From the NCBI GenBank assembly GCA_017394885.1, contig JAFPWO010000013.1, forward strand, positions 202,694 to 266,693: a DNA stretch of 64,000 bases, given 5' to 3'. Positions 19,928 to 28,759 of the stretch are shown here, one piece after another; the stretch's first letter is position 1, and each line of letters starts with the position of its first letter. The notes below the pieces were generated by a model that saw only the letters and a list, made by a program, of their open reading frames with translations, was not told where the DNA came from and made no database searches. This DNA is from Lachnospiraceae bacterium. GTDB lineage: Bacteria; Bacillota; Clostridia; Lachnospirales; Lachnospiraceae. A program made the position numbers and the translations under genes.

Positions 19928-20586
19928 GCCTGCTCCTTTGCGATTTTGACCAGACGGCTGGTCCCGAGGCGCGACGCCCCGAGCGCCAGGAAATCCTCGG
20001 CGTCCTTCAGGTCCGCGATCCCGCCGGCGGCCTTGATCCGGACGTCCGGCCCGACGTGCGCCGCAAAAAGCGCCACATCCTCCCGGGTCGCGCCGGCAAT
20101 GGAAAAGCCGGTCGACGTCTTGATGAAATCCGCGCCGGACTCGGTCACGATCTCACACATCCGGATCTTTTCCTCTTCGGTCAGGAGGCAGGTCTCGATG
20201 ATCACCTTCAGAATGTGTCCCGCGCAGGCTTCCTTCACCGCTTTGATCTCGGCCAGCACATCGTCGTAGCGCCGGTCCTTCACCCAGCCGATATTGATGA
20301 CCATATCGATCTCATCCGCGCCGTTCGCCACCGCGTCGGCCGTCTCGAAGACCTTGACCGCCGTGGTGGAATACCCGTTCGGGAAGCCGATGACCGTGCA
20401 GACGGCCAGGCGGTCTCCCACATATTCCTTCGCCTGCTTCACGAAGGAAGCCGGGATGCAGACGGAAGCCGTATGATAGGCGATCCCGTCGTCGCAGAGG
20501 GCGTGAATCTGTTCCCAGGTCGACTCCTGCTTTAAAAGGGTGTGATCGCAGGCGGATAAAATATCCTGTAATGTGAACTGACTCAT
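19924..20586 (-). CDS. deoC: Deoxyribose-phosphate aldolase
   Basis: A 220-residue class I aldolase that cleaves 2-deoxyribose-5-phosphate into glyceraldehyde-3-phosphate and acetaldehyde. The Schiff-base lysine lies in DFIKTSTGF (near residue 150), and the second lysine in the RIKAAGGI segment. I chose the ATG at 20586, which has AGGAG eight bases before it; a longer open frame to 20625 has no ribosome site. First gene of the salvage operon. Confidence 0.96.
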   Translation of the reverse strand: MSQFTLQDILSACDHTLLKQESTWEQIHALCDDGIAYHTASVCIPASFVKQAKEYVGDRLAVCTVIGFPNGYSTTAVKVFETADAVANGADEIDMVINIGWVKDRRYDDVLAEIKAVKEACAGHILKVIIETCLLTEEEKIRMCEIVTESGADFIKTSTGFSIAGATREDVALFAAHVGPDVRIKAAGGIADLKDAEDFLALGASRLGTSRLVKIAKEQA

Positions 20587-20669
20587 AATGATACTCCTGT
20601 TCTGTTTCAAGTTATAGATTGACATTCTGACTGTGCCGCGGCCCGGTCTCCCTTTCCCGGGGAAGGCGG

Positions 20670-22460
20670 TCAGACCAAGTTTTCTCCTATGGTGACGCTC
20701 CGGATCCGGGACATTTCCGTGATCAGCGCCTGCATGCTTTTGGCGTCCCCGGCCGTCTGGAGTTCCTTCTGCAGATAAGCCTTTCTCAGCCGCTGCAGGC
20801 TCTCGCTCAGCACCCGGCTCTTCTGGGCGGGCGAAGCCGACTCGCTGAAGGAACGGCTGAAAATGGCGGCCGCCAGCTTGCTGTCCTCTTCACTTTCCAG
20901 ATAACGGTTCAGGACTGTTGCCGGAAGCAGCACCTCCCGCTGTCCCTTCTCCTGAAGGATATAGCGGAAGATCTCGCGGTACAGCTGCAGCGGGAAATCC
21001 TCTTCCCGGATCGTTTCCCGGAGCTTTTCCGGAGAAGCCGGCCCCGTCGCGGCCCAGTTTAACAGTACCTGGGAAGCCGTCAACAGACCCTCGTCCCGTT
21101 CCGGCCGAGCGCGAAGGCTCAGCGCTTCCTCGCTCAGATCAACCGATTCCGGACGTTCCGAACTGATCCGCCCGTTGCCGATCCGTCCGACCAGCCCTTC
21201 CATCCGCTCCCGCGAGATCTCCTGCCGCTCGCAGACGGCGCTCAGATAATTATCCCGCTCCAGCGGATCCTCAAACGTGACCAGTTCTTCCGCCAGTTTT
21301 TTATAATAGGCCGTCCGCTCCGCCGGATTCTGCAGGTTATAGCCGCTTTTCCAGACGTCCGACTGATACAGGAAGAAATTCAGCGCGTCTTCGATCCGCT
21401 TTTCAAAAGCCTCGGTCCCCTCATGGACGATGAATTCATCGGGATCCTTATACGGTTTTAAATCCAGGACCCGGATGCCCAGCCCCGCTTCCCGGAGGAT
21501 CGGGATCGCCCGCATGGCCGCCTTGATGCCGGCCGCGTCGCTGTCATAGCAGAGGATCACCTGATCGGTATAGCGCTTTAGGAGCAGCGCATGGCCGCCC
21601 GTGAGCGCGGTCCCCAGCGAAGCCACGGCTGCATCGATCCCCGCCTGATGCACGGAGATCACATCCATGTATCCTTCACAGAGCAGAAGGTACGGCCGCC
21701 TGGTGGCACGCGCCAGATGCAGCGCGTACAGGTTCCCCCCCTTATCGAAGAGCGGCGTCTCGGGCGAATTCAGGTATTTCGGCTCAATCGGCTCCATGAC
21801 CCGGCCGCCGAAGCCGATCACCCGGCTGTTCCGGTCCATGATCGGGAACATCACGCGGTTGCGGAAATAGTCATGCGCGCCGCTCTGCTCCTTAAAGCGT
21901 GCCAGTCCGCCGACCTTGAGCTCCTCATCCGAGAATCCCTTTTCCTTCAGATACCGGTACAGCGCGTCATAGCTGTTCGGCGCGAAGCCCAGGCCGAACT
22001 TCTGCAGCGTCTCGCGGCTTAAGCCCCGCCGGCTCAGATACGCCAGCCCTTCCCGGCCGGCCTCTCCGCGCAGCTGGTAAAAATAAAACTTCGCGGCCTC
22101 TCCGTTCAACTGCAGCAGGCGGCTGCGCAGGCTCTCCCGCTCCTTCTCCTGCGAGGTCATCTCCCGCTTCGGCAGCGTGATGCCCACCCGGGACGCAAGA
22201 TGCTCCATCGCCTCGGTAAAATTATAGTTTTCATAGTTCATCAGGAAGGTCACGACATTGCCGCCCGCCCCGCAGCCGAAGCAGTAATACATCTGCTTGG
22301 ACGGAGACACACTGAACGAAGGCGTCTTTTCGCTGTGGAAAGGACAGCAGCCGAAATAATTCGCGCCTTTCCGGGTCAGTTTTACCCGCGCGCCGATCAC
22401 CGCCACGATATCGTTGCGGCTTCGCACTTCTTCAATCAGTTCTTCCGGGTAAAAGGGCAT
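20670..22460 (-). CDS. dnaG: DNA primase
   Basis: A 596-residue primase of normal length that makes RNA primers at replication forks. The N-terminal zinc-binding domain has CPFH near residue 39 and [10 protein letters not shown] near 59 (CHC2 type). The TOPRIM core contains [21 protein letters not shown] near residue 255 and CYDSDAAG. The C-terminal helicase-binding region is more divergent, as usual. It follows dgt, a common Firmicute order, but the sigma factor gene rpoD that usually follows dnaG is not next. Confidence 0.97.
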   Translation of the reverse strand: MPFYPEELIEEVRSRNDIVAVIGARVKLTRKGANYFGCCPFHSEKTPSFSVSPSKQMYYCFGCGAGGNVVTFLMNYENYNFTEAMEHLASRVGITLPKREMTSQEKERESLRSRLLQLNGEAAKFYFYQLRGEAGREGLAYLSRRGLSRETLQKFGLGFAPNSYDALYRYLKEKGFSDEELKVGGLARFKEQSGAHDYFRNRVMFPIMDRNSRVIGFGGRVMEPIEPKYLNSPETPLFDKGGNLYALHLARATRRPYLLLCEGYMDVISVHQAGIDAAVASLGTALTGGHALLLKRYTDQVILCYDSDAAGIKAAMRAIPILREAGLGIRVLDLKPYKDPDEFIVHEGTEAFEKRIEDALNFFLYQSDVWKSGYNLQNPAERTAYYKKLAEELVTFEDPLERDNYLSAVCERQEISRERMEGLVGRIGNGRISSERPESVDLSEEALSLRARPERDEGLLTASQVLLNWAATGPASPEKLRETIREEDFPLQLYREIFRYILQEKGQREVLLPATVLNRYLESEEDSKLAAAIFSRSFSESASPAQKSRVLSESLQRLRKAYLQKELQTAGDAKSMQALITEMSRIRSVTIGENLV

Positions 22461-22498
22461 CTGTCAACGACCTTTCCTGATACACAAAAGATATCCGT

Positions 22499-23506
22499 TT
22501 AATACTCCCATCCTTTCGGGAGGAAGAGTTCTTTGTATTTCGCGATCGCGTAATCGTCCGTCATTCCGGAAATATAATCGCAGACCGCGCGGCACCACGG
22601 CTCCTGATACATCCAGACCGCCTCCACATATTCCCGGGGAAGCAGCTCCGTGTGCTCCATATAAAACTGATACAGGCTGGCTACCAGCTGCTGCGCCTTG
22701 CCCTCTTCTTCCTTAGGCTTGCTGTTGGTATAGATCCGGTCGAACATGAACTGCCGAAGGCCGCCCACCGCCTCCTGGATCCGCGGCTTCATGGTCACCG
22801 CCGGCTTGCCCAAAGAAGGATCGATGATCCCCCGCACCATGGTATCCAGGCGTTCGCGTACGCTGTGCCCGAGCACCGCCGTGCATTCCACGGGCAGCAT
22901 CTCCTCGGTCAGGAGGCCGGCGCGCATCGCGTCGTCGATATCGTGGTTGATGTACGCGATCTTGTCCGAAAGCTGGACGACCTTGCCCTCCATGGTCATG
23001 GGCGTGCCGTCCAGGCGGTGCTGGAAGATCCCGTCCCGCACTTCCCGGGTCAGATTCAGGCCTTTTCCGTCTTTTTCCAGCCGTTCCACGACCCGGATCC
23101 CCTGATCGTAGTGTGAAAAGCCTTCGGGACAGACCTCGTTCAGCACGCGCTCTCCGGCGTGTCCGAAGGGCGTATGCCCCAGATCGTGCCCCAGGGCGAT
23201 CGCTTCGGTCAGGTCTTCATTGAGGCGCAGCGCCCGCGCGATGGTCCGCGCGATCTGCGCCACCTCCAGGGTATGCGTGAGGCGCGTCCGGTAATGGTCT
23301 CCGGTCGGCGCCAGAAAGACCTGGGTCTTATGCTTTAAGCGGCGGAATGCCTTGCAGTGCAGGATCCGGTCCCGGTCCTGCTGATAGCAGGTACGGATCG
23401 GACAGGGCTCGTCCGGCTTATCCCGTCCCAGCGACGTTACGCTGAGTGCCGCGTACGGCGACAGTATCGCTCTCTCGATCGCTTCCGTCTCTTCCCGGAT
23501 AGTCAT
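22499..23506 (-). CDS. dgt: dGTPase-like HD-domain triphosphohydrolase
   Basis: A 335-residue HD-superfamily protein. The metal-binding motif is spread over RTRLTHTLEVAQIARTIAR (near residue 75) and IALGHDLGHTPFGHAGE (near 105), with a further Asp in SDKIAYINHDIDDAMR. It matches the deoxyguanosinetriphosphate triphosphohydrolase-like proteins placed before dnaG in Firmicutes, which remove a triphosphate from dNTPs. It is slightly shorter than enterobacterial Dgt, as expected for this subfamily. Part of the rlmL-like / rdgB fusion / dgt / dnaG run. Confidence 0.93.
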   Translation of the reverse strand: MTIREETEAIERAILSPYAALSVTSLGRDKPDEPCPIRTCYQQDRDRILHCKAFRRLKHKTQVFLAPTGDHYRTRLTHTLEVAQIARTIARALRLNEDLTEAIALGHDLGHTPFGHAGERVLNEVCPEGFSHYDQGIRVVERLEKDGKGLNLTREVRDGIFQHRLDGTPMTMEGKVVQLSDKIAYINHDIDDAMRAGLLTEEMLPVECTAVLGHSVRERLDTMVRGIIDPSLGKPAVTMKPRIQEAVGGLRQFMFDRIYTNSKPKEEEGKAQQLVASLYQFYMEHTELLPREYVEAVWMYQEPWCRAVCDYISGMTDDYAIAKYKELFLPKGWEY

Positions 23507-23518
23507 GGTCTCTCCTTT

Positions 23519-25075
23519 TTACGCGCGCGCTTCCAGATGCTTGTCCAGCCAGTCGATCACGTCGCGGTATACGTCCTCGCGGTCGGTCTCGTTCAGGACC
23601 TCGTGCATATCGTCCTTATACAGGAAAATATCCACATCCGTCATGCCCCAGACCTTGCAGCGGTTGTAGGCCTTCAGCACGCCCTTGGACTTGGCGCCGA
23701 CCGGGTCCTTCATCCCGGAGATAAAGAGCACCGGGAAATCCTTGGCGATCTTGTCTTTATCCTTTTCCAGCGCCAGCTGTTCCAGCAGCTGGAAGAAATC
23801 CTTAAACGCGCCGACCGTAAAGGGCTGGCCGCAGAGCGGATCCGCCTTGTAGGCCTCGACGATCTCCTTCCGGGTGCAGAGCCACTGGTCGAGCGTCCCG
23901 TAGCTGCCGAGCGCCATATTTTCCACAAATTTGCTGCGGAAATGGTCGCCCTTGAACTGTCCGGTGAGCTGCGCCAGCCGCTTGCCCACATGCACCAGCA
24001 TGTAGGGATTCTGCCCGGTCCCGCTGAAGATCGCACCGGCCAGTTCGCGCGGATAGATGGTGATATAGCGGCGGGCAAAAAAGGACCCCATGCTGTGGCC
24101 GAGCAGGTAGACCGGCTTGTCCGGGAATTCTTTTTTGCCGCGGAGCGTGAAGCTGTGCATATCGCGCAGCACGCACATATAGCCCTTCTCTTCGGCAAAG
24201 TAGCCCAGCTCCTCCGGCCCGGTGACCGACTGTCCGTGCCCCAGATGATCGTGTCCGATCACGCCGAAACCGTGTTCACACAGGACCCGGGCGAACTCAT
24301 CGTAGCGGCCGATATATTCCTCCATGCCGTGTATCAGCTGGACGACCGCCTTCACTTTTCCCTCCGGCTTCCAGATATAACCGTGCAGCGTTGTCTTCTC
24401 GTCCGAAGACGGAAGGAATATTTCTTCACGAGTGATCATAGTGCTCTCCTTTTCTTTATGCTCAGACCGCGGCCCTTCTCCGCCGATCCATTGCTCGATA
24501 TACGGCCGCATATTCTGCGCGGCCCTTCCCCGGTGGCTGATCGCGTTTTTCTGTTCCGATGTGAGTTGCGCCGTGGTGCAGCCTCTTTCCGGAAGATAAA
24601 AGATCGGGTCGTAGCCGAACCCGCCTTCCCCGGCGATCTCATATCCGATGATCCCGTCGATCCGGCCTTCCGCGACAAATTCTCCCGCTTCGGTCACCAG
24701 CGCCATTACGCAGCGGAAATCCGCGCCGCGCTTTTCCTCCGGCACGTCTTTCAGCTGCTCCAGGATGGAATCATTTTTGACGGGATAGGGGGTATCTTCT
24801 CCCATAAAGCGGGAAGAATACACGCCCGGGCCACCGTCAAAGGCGTCGATCTCCAGCCCGGAGTCATCCGCCAGGACCGCCCGGCCCGTGGCCTCAAAGA
24901 TCGTCCGCGCCTTTATCAGGGCATTCTCCTCGAAGGTGGTACCGTTTTCTTCGATCTCCTGCGTCCAGCCGATATCCTTTAAACTCAAAATCGTTACCGG
25001 CAGGTCCGCGTACATGGCGCGGATCTCCCCGGCTTTGTGATCGTTATTCGTGGCCAAGATCAGTTCTTTCATCAT
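23519..25075 (-). CDS. Fused ORF: RdgB/HAM1 XTP-dITP pyrophosphatase followed in frame by an alpha/beta hydrolase
   Basis: A single 518-codon frame. Residues 1-205 are a full-length RdgB/HAM1 protein (ATNNDHKAGEI, ADDSGLEIDAFDGGPGVYSS, EGGFGYDPIF, SHRGRA) that removes non-canonical purine triphosphates. Residues 213-518 are a complete monoacylglycerol-lipase-like hydrolase: oxyanion HGMEEY, nucleophile Ser in GHSMGS, catalytic Asp in GMKDPVG and a late His in DDMHEVL. The second part has its own ATG at 24439 with AAGGAG seven bases before it, so it can also be made alone. No stop separates the two. Whether a fused protein is made or a stop was lost recently is open. Confidence 0.85.
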   Translation of the reverse strand: MMKELILATNNDHKAGEIRAMYADLPVTILSLKDIGWTQEIEENGTTFEENALIKARTIFEATGRAVLADDSGLEIDAFDGGPGVYSSRFMGEDTPYPVKNDSILEQLKDVPEEKRGADFRCVMALVTEAGEFVAEGRIDGIIGYEIAGEGGFGYDPIFYLPERGCTTAQLTSEQKNAISHRGRAAQNMRPYIEQWIGGEGPRSEHKEKESTMITREEIFLPSSDEKTTLHGYIWKPEGKVKAVVQLIHGMEEYIGRYDEFARVLCEHGFGVIGHDHLGHGQSVTGPEELGYFAEEKGYMCVLRDMHSFTLRGKKEFPDKPVYLLGHSMGSFFARRYITIYPRELAGAIFSGTGQNPYMLVHVGKRLAQLTGQFKGDHFRSKFVENMALGSYGTLDQWLCTRKEIVEAYKADPLCGQPFTVGAFKDFFQLLEQLALEKDKDKIAKDFPVLFISGMKDPVGAKSKGVLKAYNRCKVWGMTDVDIFLYKDDMHEVLNETDREDVYRDVIDWLDKHLEARA

Positions 25076-25077
25076 TT

Positions 25078-26217
25078 TTAGTCTTTCTTCGGCGGTCTGG
25101 CACCGCGGAATTCATAAAAGTAGGTTTTCATCATTCCGTTGTAGATCTTGCGGTTCCTGTCCGCCCGCCGGCCGAATGCTTTTTCCACGCCGTCATAGGC
25201 CGTGATCACATACGCGGACCAGTCGCTTAGGGCCGCGAAGCGTTCTCCAAAGGTCCGGTACAGCGCCGGCAGCGCTTCTTTTTCTTCCAGCCGCTCGCCG
25301 TACGGCGGGTTCGTGACCAGGAAGCCGTATTTTTTCGGGTGGGAAAGCTGCGCCACATCCCGCGTCTGGAAATGGATGAGCTTATCCACCCCGGCTGCGC
25401 GGGCGTTTTCCCGGGCGGCCTTAATGATCTCTCCGTCCGCGTCATAGCCCTGGATATCCGTTTCCACGGGAAGATCCACCATGTCTTCGGCTTCTTCCCG
25501 CACTTCTTTCCAGAGCGCTTCCGGGAAGAGTCCCGGCCAGCTCTCCGCCAGGAAGCTGCGGTGAAGGCCCGGCGCGATCCCGGCCGCGATCAGGGCTGCC
25601 TCGATCGGGAAAGTCCCGCTGCCGCAGAAGGGATCCACCAGGATCCGGTCCGGCTTCCAGGGCGTAAGATCCAGCAGCGCCGCGGCCAGGGTCTCCGTGA
25701 TCGGGGCCTTGCTGACCAGTTTCCGGTAGCCGCGCTTGTGCAGGGAGTCCCCGGACAGGTCCAGCCCCACCGTGACCTTATCCTTCATCAGCACCACCCG
25801 CACCGGGAAGGACGCGCCGCTTTCCGGGAAGGTGTTCAGGTGATAGTGGCTTTTCATGCGCTCGACCATAGCCTTTTTCATCACGGACTGAATATCCGAC
25901 GGGCTGTACAGCGTACTCTTGATCGAAGCGGCCTTCGCCACCCAGAAGCGCGCGTCCACCGGAATATAGTCCTCCCAGGGAAGCAGCCTGGTCCATTCAA
26001 AGAGCTGATCGTAGGTCTTCGCGTAAAAGCTGCCGACCTCGATCAGGACCCGCTCCGCTGTCCGAAGCCACAGATTGGCGCGCACGCCAGCCTCGGCATC
26101 GCCCTCAAAATAGACTTTGCCGTCCTCGACTGCCGTGATATCATAGCCGAGATCGTAGATCTCGCGCTTCAGGACCGATTCCAGTCCGAAATGGCAGGGC
26201 GCGATATAGCGCAGCAT
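25078..26217 (-). CDS. THUMP-domain class I SAM RNA methyltransferase (RlmL/YpsC-like)
   Basis: A 379-residue protein of the RlmL/YpsC family, expected to make N2-methylguanine in 23S rRNA. An N-terminal THUMP domain (residues 1-155) is followed by a Rossmann methyltransferase domain with the SAM motif VDPFCGSGTFPIEAALIA (near residue 190), an acidic strand end DIQGYDADGEI, and the catalytic NPPYGERL. I prefer the ATG at 26217 because GAGGTG lies six bases upstream; a GTG at 26226 would overlap that site. A TATACT at 26251-26256 could be its -10 box, with only a poor -35. Confidence 0.9.
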   Translation of the reverse strand: MLRYIAPCHFGLESVLKREIYDLGYDITAVEDGKVYFEGDAEAGVRANLWLRTAERVLIEVGSFYAKTYDQLFEWTRLLPWEDYIPVDARFWVAKAASIKSTLYSPSDIQSVMKKAMVERMKSHYHLNTFPESGASFPVRVVLMKDKVTVGLDLSGDSLHKRGYRKLVSKAPITETLAAALLDLTPWKPDRILVDPFCGSGTFPIEAALIAAGIAPGLHRSFLAESWPGLFPEALWKEVREEAEDMVDLPVETDIQGYDADGEIIKAARENARAAGVDKLIHFQTRDVAQLSHPKKYGFLVTNPPYGERLEEKEALPALYRTFGERFAALSDWSAYVITAYDGVEKAFGRRADRNRKIYNGMMKTYFYEFRGARPPKKD

Positions 26218-26290
26218 GAAAAACACCTCAGCATAAACTTATTCATTTATAGTATATCACAGAAGCGGAAAAATGAAAAGAAGGAAGCGA

Positions 26291-27016
26291 TCAAAACAGC
26301 AGCAGGATGCCGCTGACGATCATGAGCGAATAGATGACGATCTTCTGCTGCCTTTCACTGATCCTGCCCATGGCCTTGCGGCCCAGCCAGATGCCGGGCA
26401 GCGTCATCGCCATGGCCAGCGCCGCAAGCAGGAGCACCCGCGGCGTGATCATCCCTTTGATCCCGCGGATCACGGAGTTGTAGGAATTCATAATAAAGAA
26501 TATCCCCTGCATGGAGCCGATATATTCTTCCATATCCGCGGTGACCGAAAGGAACCAGATGACGAGGGGCGGCCCGCCGGTGGAAAACAATCCGCTCAGC
26601 AGGCCGGCGATCCCCCCGGCCGCGATCGCATTCGGCACGGTATTTTTCAGCCGGATCTTTCCGTTCAGAAATATAAAATACAGCCCCAGCCCGACCAGGC
26701 AGAGCCCGAGGATCACCCGGAGAATGCTCTCCCCGGCGGCCTTGGCCAGGGAAATGCACAGATAGCTGACGGGCAGGAAGCCGATGAGCGGGAGGAACGT
26801 CGTGGCAATGCGGATCTTTCTGCGGTACCGCCAGCCGATGGCGAAGCTGTTGACGATCGACGTGAGTCCCACCATGACCGAGCATTCCACCGTGGAATGG
26901 AGCACATGCGGCAGCATGGCCATGACTAAAATGCCAAAGCCGAAACCGCTCACCGTCTGCACCGCCGTCGCAAAACAGCAGCAGAGCGCACAGATGATCC
27001 ATTGCACCGCCGTCAT
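26291..27016 (-). CDS. TauE/SafE (TSUP) family permease
   Basis: A 241-residue membrane protein with about eight hydrophobic segments. It has the repeated family motif FGFGILVMAMLPH near residue 25 and a second-half counterpart GLFSTGGPPLVIWFL near residue 130. TSUP proteins export or import sulfur compounds or organic acids; the substrate is unknown. It lies 52 bp after the SufB-type gene, behind a strong hairpin, which may hint at sulfur metabolism, but this is only context. Confidence 0.85.
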   Translation of the reverse strand: MTAVQWIICALCCCFATAVQTVSGFGFGILVMAMLPHVLHSTVECSVMVGLTSIVNSFAIGWRYRRKIRIATTFLPLIGFLPVSYLCISLAKAAGESILRVILGLCLVGLGLYFIFLNGKIRLKNTVPNAIAAGGIAGLLSGLFSTGGPPLVIWFLSVTADMEEYIGSMQGIFFIMNSYNSVIRGIKGMITPRVLLLAALAMAMTLPGIWLGRKAMGRISERQQKIVIYSLMIVSGILLLF

Positions 27017-27034
27017 TTTTATCCCCCATAACGA

Positions 27035-27060
27035 GACAGCGGGGGATGGCCCCCACTGTC
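27035..27060. other. Strong hairpin between the SufB-type gene and the TSUP gene
   Basis: GACAGTGGGGG-CCAT-CCCCCGCTGTC on the minus strand is an 11-bp stem with one G-T pair. It is not followed by a T-run on the minus strand, so it may cause partial termination or protect the upstream mRNA. Confidence 0.5.
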
Positions 27061-27068
27061 CCGTTTTC

Positions 27069-27995
27069 TTATTTCAGGAAACCGTTGATGATCTGCTCTT
27101 CCGCTTCCTGCTCGGTAAGCCCCAGCGTCATCAGCTTGATGATCTGGTCGCCCGCGATCTTGCCGATGGCCGCCTCATGGACCAGCGCGGCGTCCACGCT
27201 GTTGGCTTCAAGGCCCGGCACCGCGAGGATCCGGCCGTTGTCCATGATGATGGAGTCGCACTCGGTATGCCCGGAGCAGGCTGCGGAGCCGACCAGCTTC
27301 GCATCGAATTTCTGGTAGGAATCATCGCGCGCCACCGAGCGGGACACGACGTCCGCGCTCGAGCCGTCCCCGTTTAATTCCACAACATAGGTACTGATGG
27401 CCCGCTGGCTGCCATGCGTCATCAGGCGCTCGCGCACCACGAGCTTCGCGCCGGCACTCAGCTTCGCCGTGGTGGTCCGTACGGTATCGTCCACGCCCTT
27501 GATCTGCACCATCTCCATCTCGACGGTGCTGCCTTCTTCCTGATAGACCTCGGTCACGGGATTTAAAATGCGTTTGCCGCTGCCGTCGCCCGAGCCGTAG
27601 TGTTTCTCCACATATTTGATCTTCGCGTTTTTCCCCACGAAAAAGCGGTGGATGCCGTCATGCTGCGAGTCTTTGGGGCCGCAGTTGTCGATCCCGCAGC
27701 CGGCGACGATGATCACGTCCGCATCTTCTCCGATGTGGAAATCATTATACACGACCTCGGTCAGGCCGCTCTGGGTCATCACCACCGGGATATGCACGCT
27801 TTCCTTCTTCGTGCCCGGCTTGATTCGGATATCCAGTCCGCTCCCGTTTTCCTTCGGGATGATCTCGATATTGGCCGTCGAAGCGCGGCCGGCGGAGGTT
27901 CCGTTGGAGCGGATGTTGTATGCTCCTTCCGGGACCTTGTGCAGATCCGCCACTTCGCGAAGCAGCCGCAGCTGAATCTCATCCAGTTTAACCAC
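27069..27995 (-). CDS. SufB/SufD-type Fe-S cluster scaffold protein
   Basis: A 308-residue protein of the SufB/SufD family, shorter than classical SufB (about 470). It keeps the beta-helix core and the C-terminal helical segment that contacts SufC (HEAAIGKIAGDQIIKLMTLG). It starts at a GTG that overlaps the sufC stop by eight bases, behind GGGAGGCGG. With SufC alone, and no SufD, SufS or SufU in sight, it matches the minimal two-gene SUF-like system found in anaerobes, thought to be ancestral. Role: assembling [Fe-S] clusters in the cytoplasm. Confidence 0.88.
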   Translation of the reverse strand: MVKLDEIQLRLLREVADLHKVPEGAYNIRSNGTSAGRASTANIEIIPKENGSGLDIRIKPGTKKESVHIPVVMTQSGLTEVVYNDFHIGEDADVIIVAGCGIDNCGPKDSQHDGIHRFFVGKNAKIKYVEKHYGSGDGSGKRILNPVTEVYQEEGSTVEMEMVQIKGVDDTVRTTTAKLSAGAKLVVRERLMTHGSQRAISTYVVELNGDGSSADVVSRSVARDDSYQKFDAKLVGSAACSGHTECDSIIMDNGRILAVPGLEANSVDAALVHEAAIGKIAGDQIIKLMTLGLTEQEAEEQIINGFLK

Positions 27996-28740
27996 GGGCC
28001 GCCTCCCTTTCTCCAGGCGCCATCCGGCAGGCTTTCATGGCCATCGTGGTCCCGATCAGCTTCGGGAGGATCTCGTCTCTGGAGCCCTGCCCCGTGACCT
28101 GCCCGTCTTTGATCACAATGATCTCATCGGCAATGCTTAAGATCCGTTCCTGATGGGATATGATCAGGATCGAGCCGCCCCGGATATTTTCGCGCATGCC
28201 TTCAAAGACTTCGATCAGGTTCTGGAAGCTCCACAGATCGATCCCGGCTTCGGGCTCATCAAAGATCGAAAGCGCCGTGCCCCTGGCGAGGACCGTTGCG
28301 ATCTCGATGCGTTTTAATTCTCCGCCGGAAAGGCTGGCGTTCACCTCGCGGTTGATATAGTCCCGCGCGCAGAGGCCGACGGCCGAAAGATACTCGCAGG
28401 CGTCGACCATTTTGGTATCTTTTCCTTTTGCCAGGCGGATCAGGTCAAAAACCTGGATGCCCTTAAAGCGGACCGGCTGCTGGAAGGCAAAGCCGATCCC
28501 GCGTCTGGCGCGGTCCGTGACGGACATCTCCGTGATGTCTTCCCCATTCAGGAGGATCCGGCCTTCCGTGGGCTTCTCGATGCCCGCGATCAGCCGGGCC
28601 AGGGTGGACTTGCCGCCGCCGTTCGGCCCGGTGATCACGACCAGCTTCCCGTCCGGGACGGACAGGGAGACGTCACGGATGATCTCCTTATCGGAGCCCT
28701 CATCCTCCACCTGAAACGATATATGCTGCAGTTCGAGCAT
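27988..28740 (-). CDS. sufC: SufC-type ABC ATPase of Fe-S cluster assembly
   Basis: A 250-residue ATPase with Walker A ITGPNGGGKSTLARLIAG (near residue 36), Q-loop AFQQPVRFKG, signature LSGGELKRIEIA, Walker B ALSIFDEPEAGID and switch ISHQ. These segments are characteristic of SufC rather than transport ABC proteins, and there is no membrane partner. It drives conformational change of the SufB-type scaffold encoded next. It starts 19 bp after the phosphofructokinase stop, so is probably cotranscribed with it. Confidence 0.92.
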   Translation of the reverse strand: MLELQHISFQVEDEGSDKEIIRDVSLSVPDGKLVVITGPNGGGKSTLARLIAGIEKPTEGRILLNGEDITEMSVTDRARRGIGFAFQQPVRFKGIQVFDLIRLAKGKDTKMVDACEYLSAVGLCARDYINREVNASLSGGELKRIEIATVLARGTALSIFDEPEAGIDLWSFQNLIEVFEGMRENIRGGSILIISHQERILSIADEIIVIKDGQVTGQGSRDEILPKLIGTTMAMKACRMAPGEREAARG

Positions 28741-28759
28741 GAAATCTCTCCTCGATCGA

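Noticed and set aside
27035..27060. The 11-bp hairpin as a full terminator of the suf operon
   Set aside because: There is no T-run after it on the minus strand; kept as a hairpin of unknown effect.
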